DNA from: Lumbricus terrestris
Taxonomy: Eukaryota > Annelida > Clitellata > Crassiclitellata > Lumbricidae
Reading direction: 5' to 3'
Length of the DNA stretch: 64,000 nt
Assembly (NCBI GenBank): GCA_949752735.1
Contig: OX457046.1
Span: 33,090,269 to 33,154,268, forward strand
How positions within the stretch are numbered: the first letter of the stretch is position 1; each line of letters begins with the position of its first letter. The position numbers and the translations under genes are program-made. This document shows positions 46,261 through 61,100 of this stretch, piece by piece. The notes below the pieces were generated by a model that was not told the origin of the DNA, did no database searches, and worked only from the letters and a program-made list of their open reading frames with translations.

Positions 46261-49200
46261 TTAGTCGTCTATTTAGTCGCCAATTTAGTCGCTAATTTAG
46301 TCGCCAATTTAGTCGCCAATGTAGCCGTCAATTTAGTCGCTTATTTAGTCATCAATTTAGTCGCTAATGTAGTCGTCAATTTAGTCGTCAATTTAGTCGC
46401 CAATTTACCCGTCAACTCAGTCGTCAATTTAGTCGTCAATTTAGTCGTTAATTTAGTCGATAATTTAGTCGTCAATTTAGTCGCCAGTTTTGTCGTCAAT
46501 TTTGTCTTCAATTTAGTCGTTAATCTAGTCGGCAATTTATTCGGTAATTTAGTTGTCAATTTATTCGTCAATTTAGTCGTCAATTTAGTCGCTTACTTAG
46601 TCGTCAATTAAGTCGCCAACCTAGTCGCCAATTTAGTCGTAAATTTAGTCGTCAATTTAGTCGATAATTTAGTCGTCAATTTAGTCGATAATTTAGTCGC
46701 CAATTTAGTCGTCAATTTAGTCGTCAATTTTGTCGTCAATTTAGTCGTCAATTTAGTCTTCAATTTAGTCGTCAATTTAGTCTTCAATTTAGTCGTCAGT
46801 TTAGTCGCCAATTTAGTCTTCAATTTAGTCGTCAGTTTAGTCGCCAATATTGTCGTCAATTTAGTCTTCAATTTAGTCGTCAATTTAGTCTTCAATTTAG
46901 TCATCAATTTAGTCTTCAATTTAGTCGTCAATTTAGTCTTCATTTTAGTCGTCAATTTAGTCTTCAATTTAGTCGTCAATTTAGTCTTCAATTTAGTCGT
47001 CAATTTAGTCTTCAATTTAGTCGTCAATTTAGTCTTCAATTTAGTCGTCAATTTAGTCTTCAATTTAGTCGTCAGTTTAGTCGCCAAGTTAGTCTTCAAT
47101 TTAGTCTTCAATTTAGTCGTCAGTTTAGTCTTCAATTTAGTCGTCAATTTAGTCTTCAATTTAGTCGTCTATTTAGTCGCCAATTTAGTCGCTAATTTAG
47201 TCGCCAATTTAGTCGCCAATGTAGCCGTCAATTTAGTCGCTTATTTAGTCATCAATTTAGTCGCTAATGTAGTCGTCAATTTAGTCGTCAATTTAGTCGC
47301 CAATTTAGCCGTCAACTCAGTCGTCAATTTAGTCGTCAATTTAGTCGTTAATTTAGTCGATAATTTAGTCGTCAATTTAGTATATAATTTAGTCGCCAAT
47401 CTAGTCGCCAATTTAGTCGCCAATTTAATCGTCAATTTAGTCCTCAATTTAATCGGAAATTTAGTCGGCAATTTAGTCGGCAATTTTGTCGCTTACATAG
47501 TCGCCAATTTAGTCGACAATTTAGTCGCTTATTTAGTCGTCAATGAAGTCACCCATTTAGTCGTCAACTTAGTCGTCAATTTAGTAGTCAATTTAGTCGA
47601 TAATTTATTCGTCAAATTAGTCGTCAATTCAGCCGCCTATTTTGTCGTCAATTTAGTCGTCATTTTAGTCGATTATTTAGTCGCCAATTTAGTGGTTAAT
47701 TTAGTCGTCAATTTATTCGTCAATTTAGTCGCTAATTTAGTCGTCAGTCTAATTTAGGGTTCAATTTAGTCGTTAATTTAGTCGTCAATTTAGTCGCTAA
47801 TTTAGTCACTAATTTAGTCGTCAAAATAGTCGCCAATTTTGTCGTCAATTTAGCTGATAATTTAGCCGCCAATTAATTCGATAAATTAGTCGTCAATTTA
47901 GTCGTTAATTTAGTCGCTAATGTAGTCGTCAATTTAGTCGTCAATTTAGTCGCTTATTTAGTAGTCAATTTAGTCGTCAGCTTAGTCGTCAATTTAGTCG
48001 TCAATTTAGTCGATAATTTAATCACCAAATTAGTCGTCAATGTAGTCGTCAACTAACTTAACTAAGGCGTCAATTTAGTCGTTAATTTAGTCGATAATTT
48101 AGTCGATAATTTAGTCATCAAATTAGTCGTCAATTTAGTCGTCAATTCAGTCGTCAATTTAGTCGCCAATTTTGTCGTTTATTTAGTCGTCAATTTAGTC
48201 GTTAATTTAGTGGTCAATTTAGTCGTCAATTTAGTCGCCAGTTTAGTCGTCAATTTTGTCTTCAATTTAGTCGTTAATCTAGTCGGCAATTTATTCGGTA
48301 ATTTAGTTGTCAATTTATACGTCAATTTAGTCGTCAATTTAGTCGCTTACTTAGTCGTCAATTAAGTCGCCAACCTAGTCGCCAATTTAGTCGTAAATTT
48401 AGTCGTCAATTTAGTCGATAATTTAGTCGTCAATTTAGTCGATAATTTAGTCGCCAATTTAGTCGACAATTTAGTCGTCAATTTTGTCGTCAATTTAGTC
48501 GTCAATTTAGTCTTCAATTTAGTCGTCAATTTAGTCTTCAATTTAGTCGTCAGTTTAGTCGCCAATTTAGTCTTCAATTTAGTCGTCAGTTTAGTCGCCA
48601 ATATTGTCGTCAATTTAGTCTTCAATTTAGTCGTCAATTTAGTCTTCAATTTAGTCGTCAATTTATTCTTCAATTTAGTCGTCAATTTAGTCTTCAATTT
48701 AGTCGCCAATTTAGTCTTCAATTTAGTCGTCAATTTAGTCTTCAATTTAGTCGTCAATTTAGTCTTCAATTTAGTCGTCAATTTAGTCTTCAATTTAGTC
48801 GTCAATTTAGTCTTCAATTTAGTCGTCAATTTAGTCTTCAATTTAGTCGTCAGTTTAGTCGCCAAGTTAGTCTTCAATTTAGTCTTCAATTTAGTCGTCA
48901 GTTTAGTCTTCAATTTAGTCGTCAATTTAGTCTTCAATTTAGTCGTCTATTTAGTCGCCAATTTAGTCGCTAATTTAGTCGCCAATTTAGTCGCCAATGT
49001 AGCCGTCAATTTAGTCGTTAATTTAGTCGATAATTTAGTCGTCAATTTAGTCGCCAGTTTAGTCGTCAATTTTGTCTTCAATTTAGTCGTTAATCTAGTC
49101 GGCAATTTATTCGGTAATTTAGTTGTCAATTTATTCGTCAATTTAGTCGTCAATTTAGTCGCTTACTTAGTCGTCAATTAAGTCGCCAACCTAGTCGCCA

Positions 49201-52020
49201 ATTTAGTCGTAAATTTAGTCGTCAATTTAGTCGATAATTTAGTCGTCAATTTAGTCGATAATTTAGTCGCCAATTTAGTCGTCAATTTAGTCGTCAATTT
49301 TGTCGTCAATTTAGTCGTCAATTTAGTCTTCAATTTAGTCGTCAATTTAGTCTTCAATTTAGTCGTCAGTTTAGTCGCCAATTTAGTCTTCAATTTAGTC
49401 GTCAGTTTAGTCGCCAATATTGTCGTCAATTTAGTCTTCAATTTAGTCGTCAATTTAGTCTTCAATTTAGTCATCAATTTAGTCTTCAATTTAGTCGTCA
49501 ATTTAGTCTTCAATTTAGTCGTCAATTTAGTCTTCAATTTAGTCGTCAATTTAGTCTTCAATTTAGTCGTCAATTTAGTCTTCAATTTAGTCGTCAATTT
49601 AGTCTTCAATTTAGTCGTCAATTTAGTCTTCAATTTAGTCGTCAGTTTAGTCGCCAAGTTAGTCTTCAATTTAGTCTTCAATATAGTCGTCAGTTTAGTC
49701 TTCAATTTAGTCGTCAATTTAGTCTTCAATTTAGTCGTCTATTTAGTCGCCAATTTAGTCGCTAATTTAGTCGCCAATTTAGTCGCCAATGTAGCCGTCA
49801 ATTTAGTCGCTTATTTAGTCATCAATTTAGTCGCTAATGTAGTCGTCAATTTAGTCGTCAATTAAGTCGCCAATTTAGCCGTCAACTCAGTCGTCAATTT
49901 TGTCGTCAATTTAGTCGTTAATTTAGTCGATAATTTAGTCGTCAATTTAGTATATAATTTAGTCGCCAATCTAGTCGCCAATTTAGTCGCCAATTTAATC
50001 GTCAATTTAGTCCTCAATTTAGTCGGAAATTTAGTCGGCAATTTAGTCGACAATTTAGTCGCTTATTTAGTCGTCAATGAAGTCACCCATTTAGTCGTCA
50101 ACTTAGTCGTCAATTTAGTAGTCAATTTAGTCGATAATTTATTCGTCAAATTAGTCGTCAATTCAGCCGCCTATTTTGTCGTCAATTTAGTCGTCATTTT
50201 AGTCGATTATTTAGTCGCCAATTTAGTGGTTAATTTAGTCGTCAATTTATTCGTCAATTTAGTCGCTAATTTAGTCCTCAATTTAGTCGGAAATTTAGTC
50301 GGCAATTTAGTCGACAATTTAGTCGCTTATTTAGTCGTCAATGAAGTCACCCATTTAGTCGTCAACTTAGTCGTCAATTTAGTAGTCAATTTAGTCGATA
50401 ATTTATTCGTCAAATTAGTCGTCAATTCAGCCGCCTATTTTGTCGTCAATTTAGTCGTCATTTTAGTCGATTATTTAGTCGCCAATTTAGGGTTCAATTT
50501 AGTCGTTAATTTAGTCGTCAATTTAGTCGCTAATTTAGTCACTAATTTAGTCGTCAAAATAGTCGCCAATTTTGTCGTCAATTTAGCTGATAATTTAGCC
50601 GCCAATTAATTCGATAAATTAGTCGTCAATTTAGTCGTTAATTTAGTCGCTAATGTAGTCGTCAATTTAGTCGTCAATTTAGTCGCTTATTTAGTAGTCA
50701 ATTTAGTCGTCAGCTTAGTCGTCAATTTAGTCGTCAATTTAGTCGATAATTTAATCACCAAATTAGTCGTCAATGTAGTCGTCAACTAACTTAACTAAGG
50801 CGTCAATTTAGTCGTTAATTTAGTCGATAATTTAGTCGATAATTTAGTCATCAAATTAGTCGTCAATTTAGTCGTCAATTCAGTCGTCAATTTAGTCGCC
50901 AATTTTGTCGTTTATTTAGTCGTCAATTTAGTCGTCAATTTAGTGGTCAATTTAGTCGTCAATTTAGTCGCCAGTTTAGTCGTCAATTTTGTCTTCAATT
51001 TAGTCGTTAATCTAGTCGGCAATTTATTCGGTAATTTAGTTGTCAATTTATACGTCAATTTAGTCGTCAATTTAGTCGCTTACTTAGTCGTCAATTAAGT
51101 CGCCAACCTAGTCGCCAATTTAGTCGTAAATTTAGTCGTCAATTTAGTCGATAATTTAGTCGTCAATTTAGTCGATAATTTAGTCGCCAATTTAGTCGTC
51201 AATTTAGTCGTCAATTTTGTCGTCAATTTAGTCGTCAATTTAGTCTTCAATTTAGTCGTCAATTTAGTCTTCAATTTAGTCGTCAGTTTAGTCGCCAATT
51301 TAGTCTTCAATTTAGTCGTCAGTTTAGTCGCCAATATTGTCGTCAATTTAGTCTTCAATTTAGTCGTCAATTTAGTCTTCAATTTAGTCGTCAATTTAGT
51401 CTTCAATTTAGTCGTCAATTTAGTCTTCAATTTAGTCGTCAATTTAGTCTTCAATTTAGTCGTCAATTTAGTCTTCAATTTAGTCGTCAATTTAGTCTTC
51501 AATTTAGTCGTCAATTTAGTCTTCAATTTAGTCGTCAATTTAGTCTTCAATTTAGTCGTCAGTTTAGTCGCCAAGTTAGCCTTCAATTTAGTCTTCAATT
51601 TAGTCGTCAGTTTAGTCTTCAATTTAGTCGTCAATTTAGTCTTCAATTTAGTCGTCTATTTAGTCGCCAATTTAGTCGCTAATTCAGTCGCCAATTTAGT
51701 CGCCAATGTAGCCGTCAATTTAGTCGCTTATTTAGTCATCAATTTAGTCGCTAATGTAGTCGTCAATTTAGTCGTCAATTTAGTCGCCAATTTACCCGTC
51801 AACTCAGTCGTCAATTTAGTCGTCAATTTAGTCGTTAATTTAGTCGATAATTTAGTCGTCAATTTAGTCGCCAGTTTAGTCGTCAATTTTGTCTTCAATT
51901 TAGTCGTTAATCTAGTCGGCAATTTATTCGGTAATTTAGTTGTCAATTTATTCGTCAATTTAGTCGTCAATTTAGTCGCTTACTTAGTCGTCAATTAAGT
52001 CGCCAACCTAGTCGCCAATT

Positions 52021-55000
52021 TAGTCGTAAATTTAGTCGTCAATTTAGTCGCCAGTTTAGTCGTCAATTTTGTCTACAATTTAGTCGTTAATCTAGTCGGC
52101 AATTTATTCGGTAATTTAGTTGTCAATTTATTCGTCAATTTAGTCGTCAATTTAGTCGCTTACTTAGTCGTCAATTAAGTCGCCAACCTAGTTGCCAATT
52201 TAGTCGTAAATTTAGTCGTCAATTTAGTCGAGAATTTAGTCGTCAATTTAGTCGATAATTTAGTCGCCAATTTAGTCGTCAATTTAGTCGTCAATTTTGT
52301 CGTCAATTTAGTCGTCAATTTAGTCTTCAATTTAGTCGTCAATTTAGTCTTCAATTTAGTCGTCAGTTTAGTCGCAAATTTAGTCTTCAATATAGTCGTC
52401 AGTTTAGTCGCCAATATTGTCGTCAATTTAGTCTTCAATATAGTCGTCAATTTAGTCTTCAATTTAGTCATCAATTTAGTCTTCAATTTAGTCGTCAATT
52501 TAGTCTTCAATTTAGTCGTCAATTTAGTCGCTTACTTAGTCGTCAATTAAGTCGCCAACCTAGTCGCCAATTTAGTCGTAAATTTAGTCGTCAATTTAGT
52601 CGCCAGTTTAGTCGTCAATTTTGTCTACAATTTAGTCGTTAATCTAGTCGGCAATTTATTCGGTAATTTAGTTGTCAATTTATTCGTCAATTTAGTCGTC
52701 AATTTAGTCGCTTACTTAGTCGTCAATTAAGTCGCCAACCTAGTTGCCAATTTAGTCGTAAATTTAGTCGTCAATTTAGTCGAGAATTTAGTCGTCAATT
52801 TAGTCGATAATTTAGTCGCCAATTTAGTCGTCAATTTAGTCGTCAATTTAGTCGTCAATTTAGTCTTCAATTTAGTCGTCAATTTAGTCTTCAATTTAGT
52901 CGTCAGTTTAGTCGCCAATTTAGTCTCCAATATAGTCGTCAGTTTAGTCGCCAATATTGTCGTCAATTTAGTCTTCAATTTAGTCGTCAATTTAGTCTTC
53001 AATTTAGTCATCAATTTAGTCTTCAATTTAGTCGTCAATTTAGTCTTCAATTTAGTCGTCAATTTAGTCTTCAATTTAGTCGTCAATTTAGTCTTCAATT
53101 TAGTCGCCAATTTAGTCGTCAATTTAGTCGTCAATTTTGTCGTCAATTTAGTCGTCAATTTAGTCTTCAATTTAGTCGTCAATTTAGTGGTCAATTTAGT
53201 CGTCAGTTTAGTCGCCAATTTAGTCTTCAATATAGTCGTCAGTTTAGTCGCCAATATTGTCGTCAATTTAGTCTTCAATTTAGTCGTCAATTTAGTCTTC
53301 AATTTAGTCATCAATTTAGTCTTCAATTTAGTCGTCAATTTAGTCTTCAATTTAGTCGTCAATTTAGTCTTCAATTTAGTCGTCAATTTAGTCTTCAATT
53401 TAGTCGTCAATTTAGTCTTCAAATTAGTCGTCAATTTAGTCTTCAATTTAGTCGTCAGTTTAGTCGCCAAGTTAGTCTTCAATTTAGTCTTCAATTTAGT
53501 CGTCAGTTTAGTCTTCAATTTAGTCGTCATTTTAGTCTTCAATTTAGTCGTCTATTTAGTCGCCAATTTAGTCGCTAATTTAGTCGCCAATTTAGTCGCC
53601 AATGTAGCCGTCAATTTAGTCGCTTATTTAGTCATCAATTTAGTCGCTAATGTAGTCGTCAATTTAGTCGTCAATTTAGTCGCCAATTTAACCGTCAACT
53701 CAGTCTTCAATTTAGTCGTCAATTTAGTCTTCAATTTAGTCGTCAATTTAGTCTTCAATTTAGTCGTCAATTTAGTCTTCAATTTAGTCGTCAATTTAGT
53801 CTTCAATTTAGTCGTCAATTTAGTCTTCAATTTAGTCGTCAATTTAGTCTTCAATTTAGTCGTCAATTTAGTCTTCAATTTAGTCGTCAATTTAGTCTTC
53901 AATTTAGTCGTCAGTTTAGTCGCCAAGTTAGTCTTCAATTTAGTCTTCAATTTAGTCGTCAGTTTAGTCTTCAATTTAGTCGTCAATTTAGTCTTCAATT
54001 TAGTCGTCTATTTAGTCGCCAATTTAGTCGCTAATTCAGTCGCCAATTTAGTCGCCAATGTAGCCGTCAATTTAGTCGCTTATTTAGTCATCAATTTAGT
54101 CGCTAATGTAGTCGTCAATTTAGTCGTCAATTTAGTCGCCAATTTACCCGTCAACTCAGTCGTCAATTTAGTCGTCAATTTAGTCGTTAATTTAGTCGAT
54201 AATTTAGTCGTCAATTTAGTCGCCAGTTTAGTCGTCAATTTTGTCTTCAATTTAGTCGTTAATCTAGTCGGCAATTTATTCGGTAATTTAGTTGTCAATT
54301 TATTCGTCAATTTAGTCGTCAATTTAGTCGCTTACTTAGTCGTCAATTAAGTCGCCAACCTAGTCGCCAATTTAGTCGTAAATTTAGTCGTCAATTTAGT
54401 CGCCAGTTTAGTCGTCAATTTTGTCTACAATTTAGTCGTTAATCTAGTCGGCAATTTATTCGGTAATTTAGTTGTCAATTTATTCGTCAATTTAGTCGTC
54501 AATTTAGTCGCTTACTTAGTCGTCAATTAAGTCGCCAACCTAGTTGCCAATTTAGTCGTAAATTTAGTCGTCAATTTAGTCGAGAATTTAGTCGTCAATT
54601 TAGTCGATAATTTAGTCGCCAATTTAGTCGTCAATTTAGTCGTCAATTTTGTCGTCAATTTAGTCGTCAATTTAGTCTTCAATTTAGTCGTCAATTTAGT
54701 CTTCAATTTAGTCGTCAGTTTAGTCGCCAATTTAGTCTTCAATATAGTCGTCAGTTTAGTCGCCAATATTGTCGTCAATTTAGTCTTCAATTTAGTCGTC
54801 AATTTAGTCTTCAATTTAGTCATCAATTTAGTCTTCAATTTAGTCGTCAATTTAGTCTTCAATTTAGTCGTCAATTTAGTCGCTTACTTAGTCGTCAATT
54901 AAGTCGCCAACCTAGTCGCCAATTTAGTCGTAAATTTAGTCGTCAATTTAGTCGCCAGTTTAGTCGTCAATTTTGTCTACAATTTAGTCGTTAATCTAGT

Positions 55001-55100
55001 CGGCAATTTATTCGGTAATTTAGTTGTCAATTTATTCGTCAATTTAGTCGTCAATTTAGTCGCTTACTTAGTCGTCAATTAAGTCGCCAACCTAGTTGCC
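52021..55100. repeat. 2352-bp duplication with nested 552-bp repeat
   Basis: The rare unit GTCTACAATTTA occurs only at 52071, 52623, 54423 and 54975, spaced 552, 1800 and 552. This is a 552-bp step copied twice, 2352 bases apart (196 x 12). The 115-codon minus frame at 52175-52522 recurs at 54527-54874. Between 50490 and 56804 the GGGTTC landmark is absent, so this part of the array has a different higher-order organisation. Confidence 0.85.
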
Positions 55101-58100
55101 AATTTAGTCGTAAATTTAGTCGTCAATTTAGTCGAGAATTTAGTCGTCAATTTAGTCGATAATTTAGTCGCCAATTTAGTCGTCAATTTAGTCGTCAATT
55201 TTGTCGTCAATTTAGTCGTCAATTTAGTCTTCAATTTAGTCGTCAATTTAGTCTTCAATTTAGTCGTCTGTTTAGTCGCCAATTTAGTCTTCAATATAGT
55301 CGTCAGTTTAGTCGCCAATATTGTCGTCAATTTAGTCTTCAATTTAGTCGTCAATTTAGTCTTCAATTTAGTCATCAATTTAGTCTTCAATTTAGTCGTC
55401 AATTTAGTCTTCAATTTAGTCGTCAATTTAGTCTTCAATTTAGTCGTCAATTTAGTCTTCAATTAAGTCGCCAATTTAGTCGTCAATTTAGTCGTCAATT
55501 TTGTCGTCAATTTAGTCGTCAATTTAGTCTTCAATTTAGTCGTCAATTTAGTCTTCAATTTAGTCGTCAGTTTAGTCGCCAATTTAGTCTTCAATATAGT
55601 CGTCAGTTTAGTCGCCAATATTGTCGTCAATTTAGTCTTCAATTTAGTCGTCAATTTAGTCTTCAATTTAGTCATCAATTTAGTCTTCAATTTAGTCGTC
55701 AATTTAGTCTTCAATTTAGTCGTCAATTTAGTCGTCAATTTAGTCGTCAATTTAGTCTTCAATTTAGTCGTCAATTTAGTCTTCAATTTAGTCGTCAATT
55801 TAGTCTTCAATTTAGTCGTCAGTTTAGTCGCCAAGTTAGTCTTCAATTTAGTCTTCAATTTAGTCGTCAGTTTAGTCTTCAATTTAGTCGTCAATTTAGT
55901 CTTCAATTTAGTCGTCTATTTAGTCGCCAATTTAGTCGCTAATTTAGTCGCCAATTTAGTCGCCAGAGTAGCCGTCAATTTAGTCGCTTATTTAGTCATC
56001 AATTTAGTCGCTAATGTAGTCGTCAATTTAGTCGTCAATTTAGTCGCCAATTTAACCGTCAACTCAGTCGTCAATTTAGTCGTCAATTTAGTCTTCAATT
56101 TAGTCGTCAGTTTAGTCGCCAAGTTAGTCTTCAATTTAGTCTTCAATTTAGTCGTCAGTTTAGTCTTCAATTTAGTCGTCAATTTAGTCTTCAATTTAGT
56201 CGTCTATTTAGTCGCCAATTTAGTCGCTAATTTAGTCGCCAATTTAGTCGCCAATGTAGCCGTCAATTTAGTCGCTTATTTAGTCATCAATTTAGTCGCT
56301 AATGTAGTCGTCAATTTAGTCGTCAATTTAGTCGCCAATTTAGCCGTCAACTCAGTCGTCAACTCAGTCGTCAATTTAGTCGTTAATTTAGTCGATAATT
56401 TAGTCGTCAATTTAGTATATAATTTAGTCGCCAATCTAGTCGCCAATTTAGTCGCCAATTTAATCGTCAATTTAGTCCTCAATTTAGTCGGAAATTTAGT
56501 CGGCAATTTAGTCGGCAATTTTGTCGCTTACATAGTCGCCAATTTAGTCGACAATTTTGTCGCTTATTTAGTCGTCAATGAAGTCACCCATTTAGTCGTC
56601 AACTTAGTCGTCAATTTAGTAGTCAATTCAGTCGATAATTTATTCGTCAAATTAGTCGTCAATTCAGCCGCCTATTTTGTCGTCAATTTAGTCGTCAATT
56701 TAGTCGTCATTTTAGTCGATTATTTAGTCGTCAGCTTAGTCGTCAATTTAGTCGTCAATTTATTCGTCAATTTAGTCGCTAATTTAGTCGTCAGTCTAAT
56801 TTAGGGTTCAATTTAGTCGTTAATTTAGTCGTCAATTTAGTCGCCAATTTACCCGTCAACTCAGTCGTCAATTTAGTCGTCAATTTAGTCGTTAATTTAG
56901 TCGATAATTTAGTCGTCAATTTAGTCGCCAGTTTAGTCGTCAATTTTGTCTTCAATTTAGTCGTTAATCTAGTCGACAATTTATTCGGTAATTTAGTTGT
57001 CAATTTATTCGTCAATTTAGTCGTCAATTTAGTCGCTTACTTAGTCGTCAATTAAGTCGCCAACCTAGTCGCCAATTTAGTCGTAAATTTAGTCGTCAAT
57101 TTAGTCGAGAATTTAGTCGTCAATTTAGTCGATAATTTAGTCGCCAATTTAGTCGTCAATTTAGTCGTCAATTTTGTCGTCAATTTAGTCGTCAATTTAA
57201 TCTTCAATTTAGTCGTCAATTTAGTCTTCAATTTAGTCGTCAGTTTAGTCGCCAATTTAGTCTTCAATTTAGTCGTCAGTTTAGTCGCCAATATTGTCGT
57301 CAATTTAGTCTTCAATTTAGTCGTCAATTTAGTCTTCAATTTAGTCATCAATTTAGTCTTCAATTTAGTCGTCAATTTAGTCTTCAATTTAGTCGTCAAT
57401 TTAGTCTTCAATTTAGTCGTCAATTTAGTCTTCAATTTAGTCGTCAATTTAGTCTTCAATTTAGTCGTCAATTTAGTCTTCAATTTAGTCGTCAGTTTAG
57501 TCGCCAAGTTAGTCTTCAATTTAGTCTTCAATTTAGTCGTCAGTTTAGTCTTCAATTTAGTCGTCAATTTAGTCTTCAATTTAGTCGTCTATTTAGTCGC
57601 CAATTTAGTCGCTAATTTAGTCGCCAATTTAGTCGCCAATGTAGCCGTCAATTTAGTCGCTTATTTAGTCATCAATTTAGTCGCTAATGTAGTCGTCAAT
57701 TTAGTCGTCAATTTAGTCGCCAATTTAACCGTCAACTCAGTCGTCAATTTAGTCGTCAATTTAGTCTTCAATTTAGTCGTCAGTTTAGTCGCCAAGTTAG
57801 TCTTCAATTTAGTCTTCAATTTAGTCGTCAGTTTAGTCTTCAATTTAGTCGTCAATTTAGTCTTCAATTTAGTCGTCTATTTAGTCGCCAATTTAGTCGC
57901 TAATTTAGTCGCCAATTTAGTCGCCAATGTAGCCGTCAATTTAGTCGCTTATTTAGTCATCAATTTAGTCGCTAATGTAGTCGTCAATTTAGTCGTCAAT
58001 TTAGTCGCCAATTTAGCCGTCAACTCAGTCGTCAACTCAGTCGTCAATTTAGTCGTTAATTTAGTCGAAAATTTAGTCGTCAATTTAGTATATAATTTAG

Positions 58101-61100
58101 TCGCCAATCTAGTCGCCAATTTAGTCGCCAATTTAATCGTCAATTTAGTCCTCAATTTAGTAGGAAATTTAGTCGGCAATTTAGTCGGCAATTTTGTCGC
58201 TTACATAGTCGCCAATTAAGTCGCCAACCTAGTCGCCAATTTAGTCGTAAATTTAGTCGTCAATTTAGTCGATAATTTAGTCGTCAATTTAGCCGATAAT
58301 TTAGTCGTTAATTTAGTCGTCAATTTAGTCGTCAATTTTGTCGTCAATTTAGTCGTCAATTTAGTCTTCAATTTAGTCGTCAATTTAGTCTTCAATTTAG
58401 TCGTCAGTTTAGTCGCCAATTTAGTCTTCAATTTAGTCGTCAGTTTAGTCGCCAATATTGTCGTCAATTTAGTCTTCAATTTAGTCGTCAATTTAGTCTT
58501 CAATTTAGTCATCAATTTAGTCTTCAATTTAGTCGTCAATTTAGTCTTCAATTTAGTCGTCAATTTAGTCTTCAATTTAGTCGTCAATTTAGTCTTCAAT
58601 TTAGTCGTCAATTTAGTCTTCAATTTAGTCGTCAATTTAGTCTTCAATTTAGTCGTCAATTTAGTCTTCAATTTAGTCGTCAGTTTAGTCGCCAAGTTAG
58701 TCTTCAATTTAGTCTTCAATTTAGTCGTCAGTTTAGTCTTCAATTTAGTCGTCAATTTAGTCTTCAATTTAGTCGTCTATTTAATCGCCAATTTAGTCGC
58801 TAATTTAGTCGCCAATTTAGTCGCCAATGTAGCCGTCAATTTAGTCGCTTATTTAGTCATCAATTTAGTCGCTAATGTAGTCGTCAATTTAGTCGTCAAT
58901 TTGGTCGCCAATTTAGCCGTCAACTCAGTCGTCAATTTAGTCGTCAATTTAGTCGTTAATTTAGTCGATAATTTAGTCGTCAATTTAGTATATAATTTAG
59001 TCGCCAATCTAGTCGCCAATTTAGTCGCCAATTTAATCGTCAATTTAGTCCTCAATTTAGTCGGAAATTTAGTCGGCAATTTAGTCGGCAATTTTGTCGC
59101 TTACATAGTCGCCAATTTAGTCGACAATTTAGTCGCTTATTTAGTCGTCAATGAAGTCACCCATTTAGTCGTCAACTTAGTCGTCAATTTAGTAGTCAAT
59201 TTAGTCGATAATTTATTCGTCAAATTAGTCGTCAATTCAGCCGCCTATTTTGTCGTCAATTTAGTCGTCATTTTAGTCGATTATTTAGTCGCCAATTTAG
59301 TGGTTAATTTAGTCGTCAATTTATTCGTCAATTTAGTCGCTAATTTAGTCGTCAGTCTAATTTAGGGTTCAATTTAGTCGTTAATTTAGTCGTCAATTTA
59401 GTCGCTAATTTAGTCACTCATTTAGTCGTCAAAATAGTCGCCAATTTTGTCGTCAATTTAGCTGATAATTTAGCCGCCAATTAATTCGATAAATTAGTCG
59501 TCAATTTAGTCGTTAATTTAGTCGCTAATGTAGTCGTCAATTTAGTCGTCAATTTAGTCGCTTATTTAGTAGTCAATTTAGTCGTCAGCTTAGTCGTCAA
59601 TTTAGTCGTCAATTTAGTCGATAATTTAATCACCAAATTAGTCGTCAATGTAGTCGTCAACTAACTTAACTAAGGCGTCAATTTAGTCGTTAATTTAGTC
59701 GATAATTTAGTCGATAATTTAGTCATCAAATTAGTCGTCAATTTAGTCGTCAATTCAGTCGTCAATTTAGTCGCCAATTTTGTCGTTTATTTAGTCGTCA
59801 ATTTAGTCGTCAATTTAGTGGTCAATTTAGTCGTCAATTTAGTCGCCAGTTTAGTCGTCAATTTTGTCTTCAATTTAGTCGTTAATCTAGTCGGCAATTT
59901 ATTCGGTAATTTAGTTGTCAATTTATACGTCAATTTAGTCGTCAATTTAGTCGCTTACTTAGTCGTCAATTAAGTCGCCAACCTAGTCGCCAATTTAGTC
60001 GTAAATTTAGTCGTCAATTTAGTCGATAATTTAGTCGTCAATTTAGTCGATAATTTAGTCGCCAATTTAGTCGTCAATTTAGTCGTCAATTTTGTCGTCA
60101 ATTTAGTCGTCAATTTAGTCTTCAATTTAGTCGTCAATTTAGTCTTCAATTTAGTCGTCAGTTTAGTCGCCAATTTAGTCTTCAATTTAGTCGTCAGTTT
60201 AGTCGCCAATATTGTCGTCAATTTAGTCTTCAATTTAGTCGTCAATTTAGTCTTCAATTTAGTCGTCAATTTAGTCTTCAATTTAGTCGTCAATTTAGTC
60301 TTCAATTTAGTCGTCAATTTAGTCTTCAATTTAGTCGTCAATTTAGTCTTCAATTTAGTCGTCAATTTAGTCTTCAATTTAGTCGTCAATTTAGTCTTCA
60401 ATTTAGTCGTCAATTTAGTCTTCAATTTAGTCGTCAGTTTAGTCGCCAAGTTAGTCTTCAATTTAGTCTTCAATTTAGTCGTCAGTTTAGTCTTCAATTT
60501 AGTCGTCAATTTAGTCTTCAATTTAGTCGTCTATTTAGTCGCCAATTTAGTCGCTAATTTAGTCGCCAATTTAGTCGCCAATGTAGCCGTCAATTTAGTC
60601 GCTTATTTAGTCATCAATTTAGTCGCTAATGTAGTCGTCAATTTAGTCGTCAATTTAGTCGCCAATTTACCCGTCAACTCAGTCATCAATTTAGTCGTCA
60701 ATTTAGTCGTTAATTTAGTCGATAATTTAGTCGTCAATTTAGTCGCCAGTTTAGTCGTCAATTTTGTCTTCAATTTAGTCGTTAATCTAGTCGGCAATTT
60801 ATTCGGTAATTTAGTTGTCAATTTATTCGTCAATTTAGTCGTCAATTTAGTCGCTTACTTAGTCGTCAATTAAGTCGCCAACCTAGTCGCCAATTTAGTC
60901 GTAAATTTAGTCGTCAATTTAGTCGATAATTTAGTCGTCAATTTAGTCGATAATTTAGTCGCCAATTTAGTCGTCAATTTAGTCGTCAATTTAGTCTTCA
61001 ATTTAGTCGTCAATTTAGTCTTCAATTTAGTCGTCAATTTAGTCTTCAATTTAGTCGTCAGTTTAGTCGCCAATTTAGTCTTCAATTTAGTCGTCAATTT

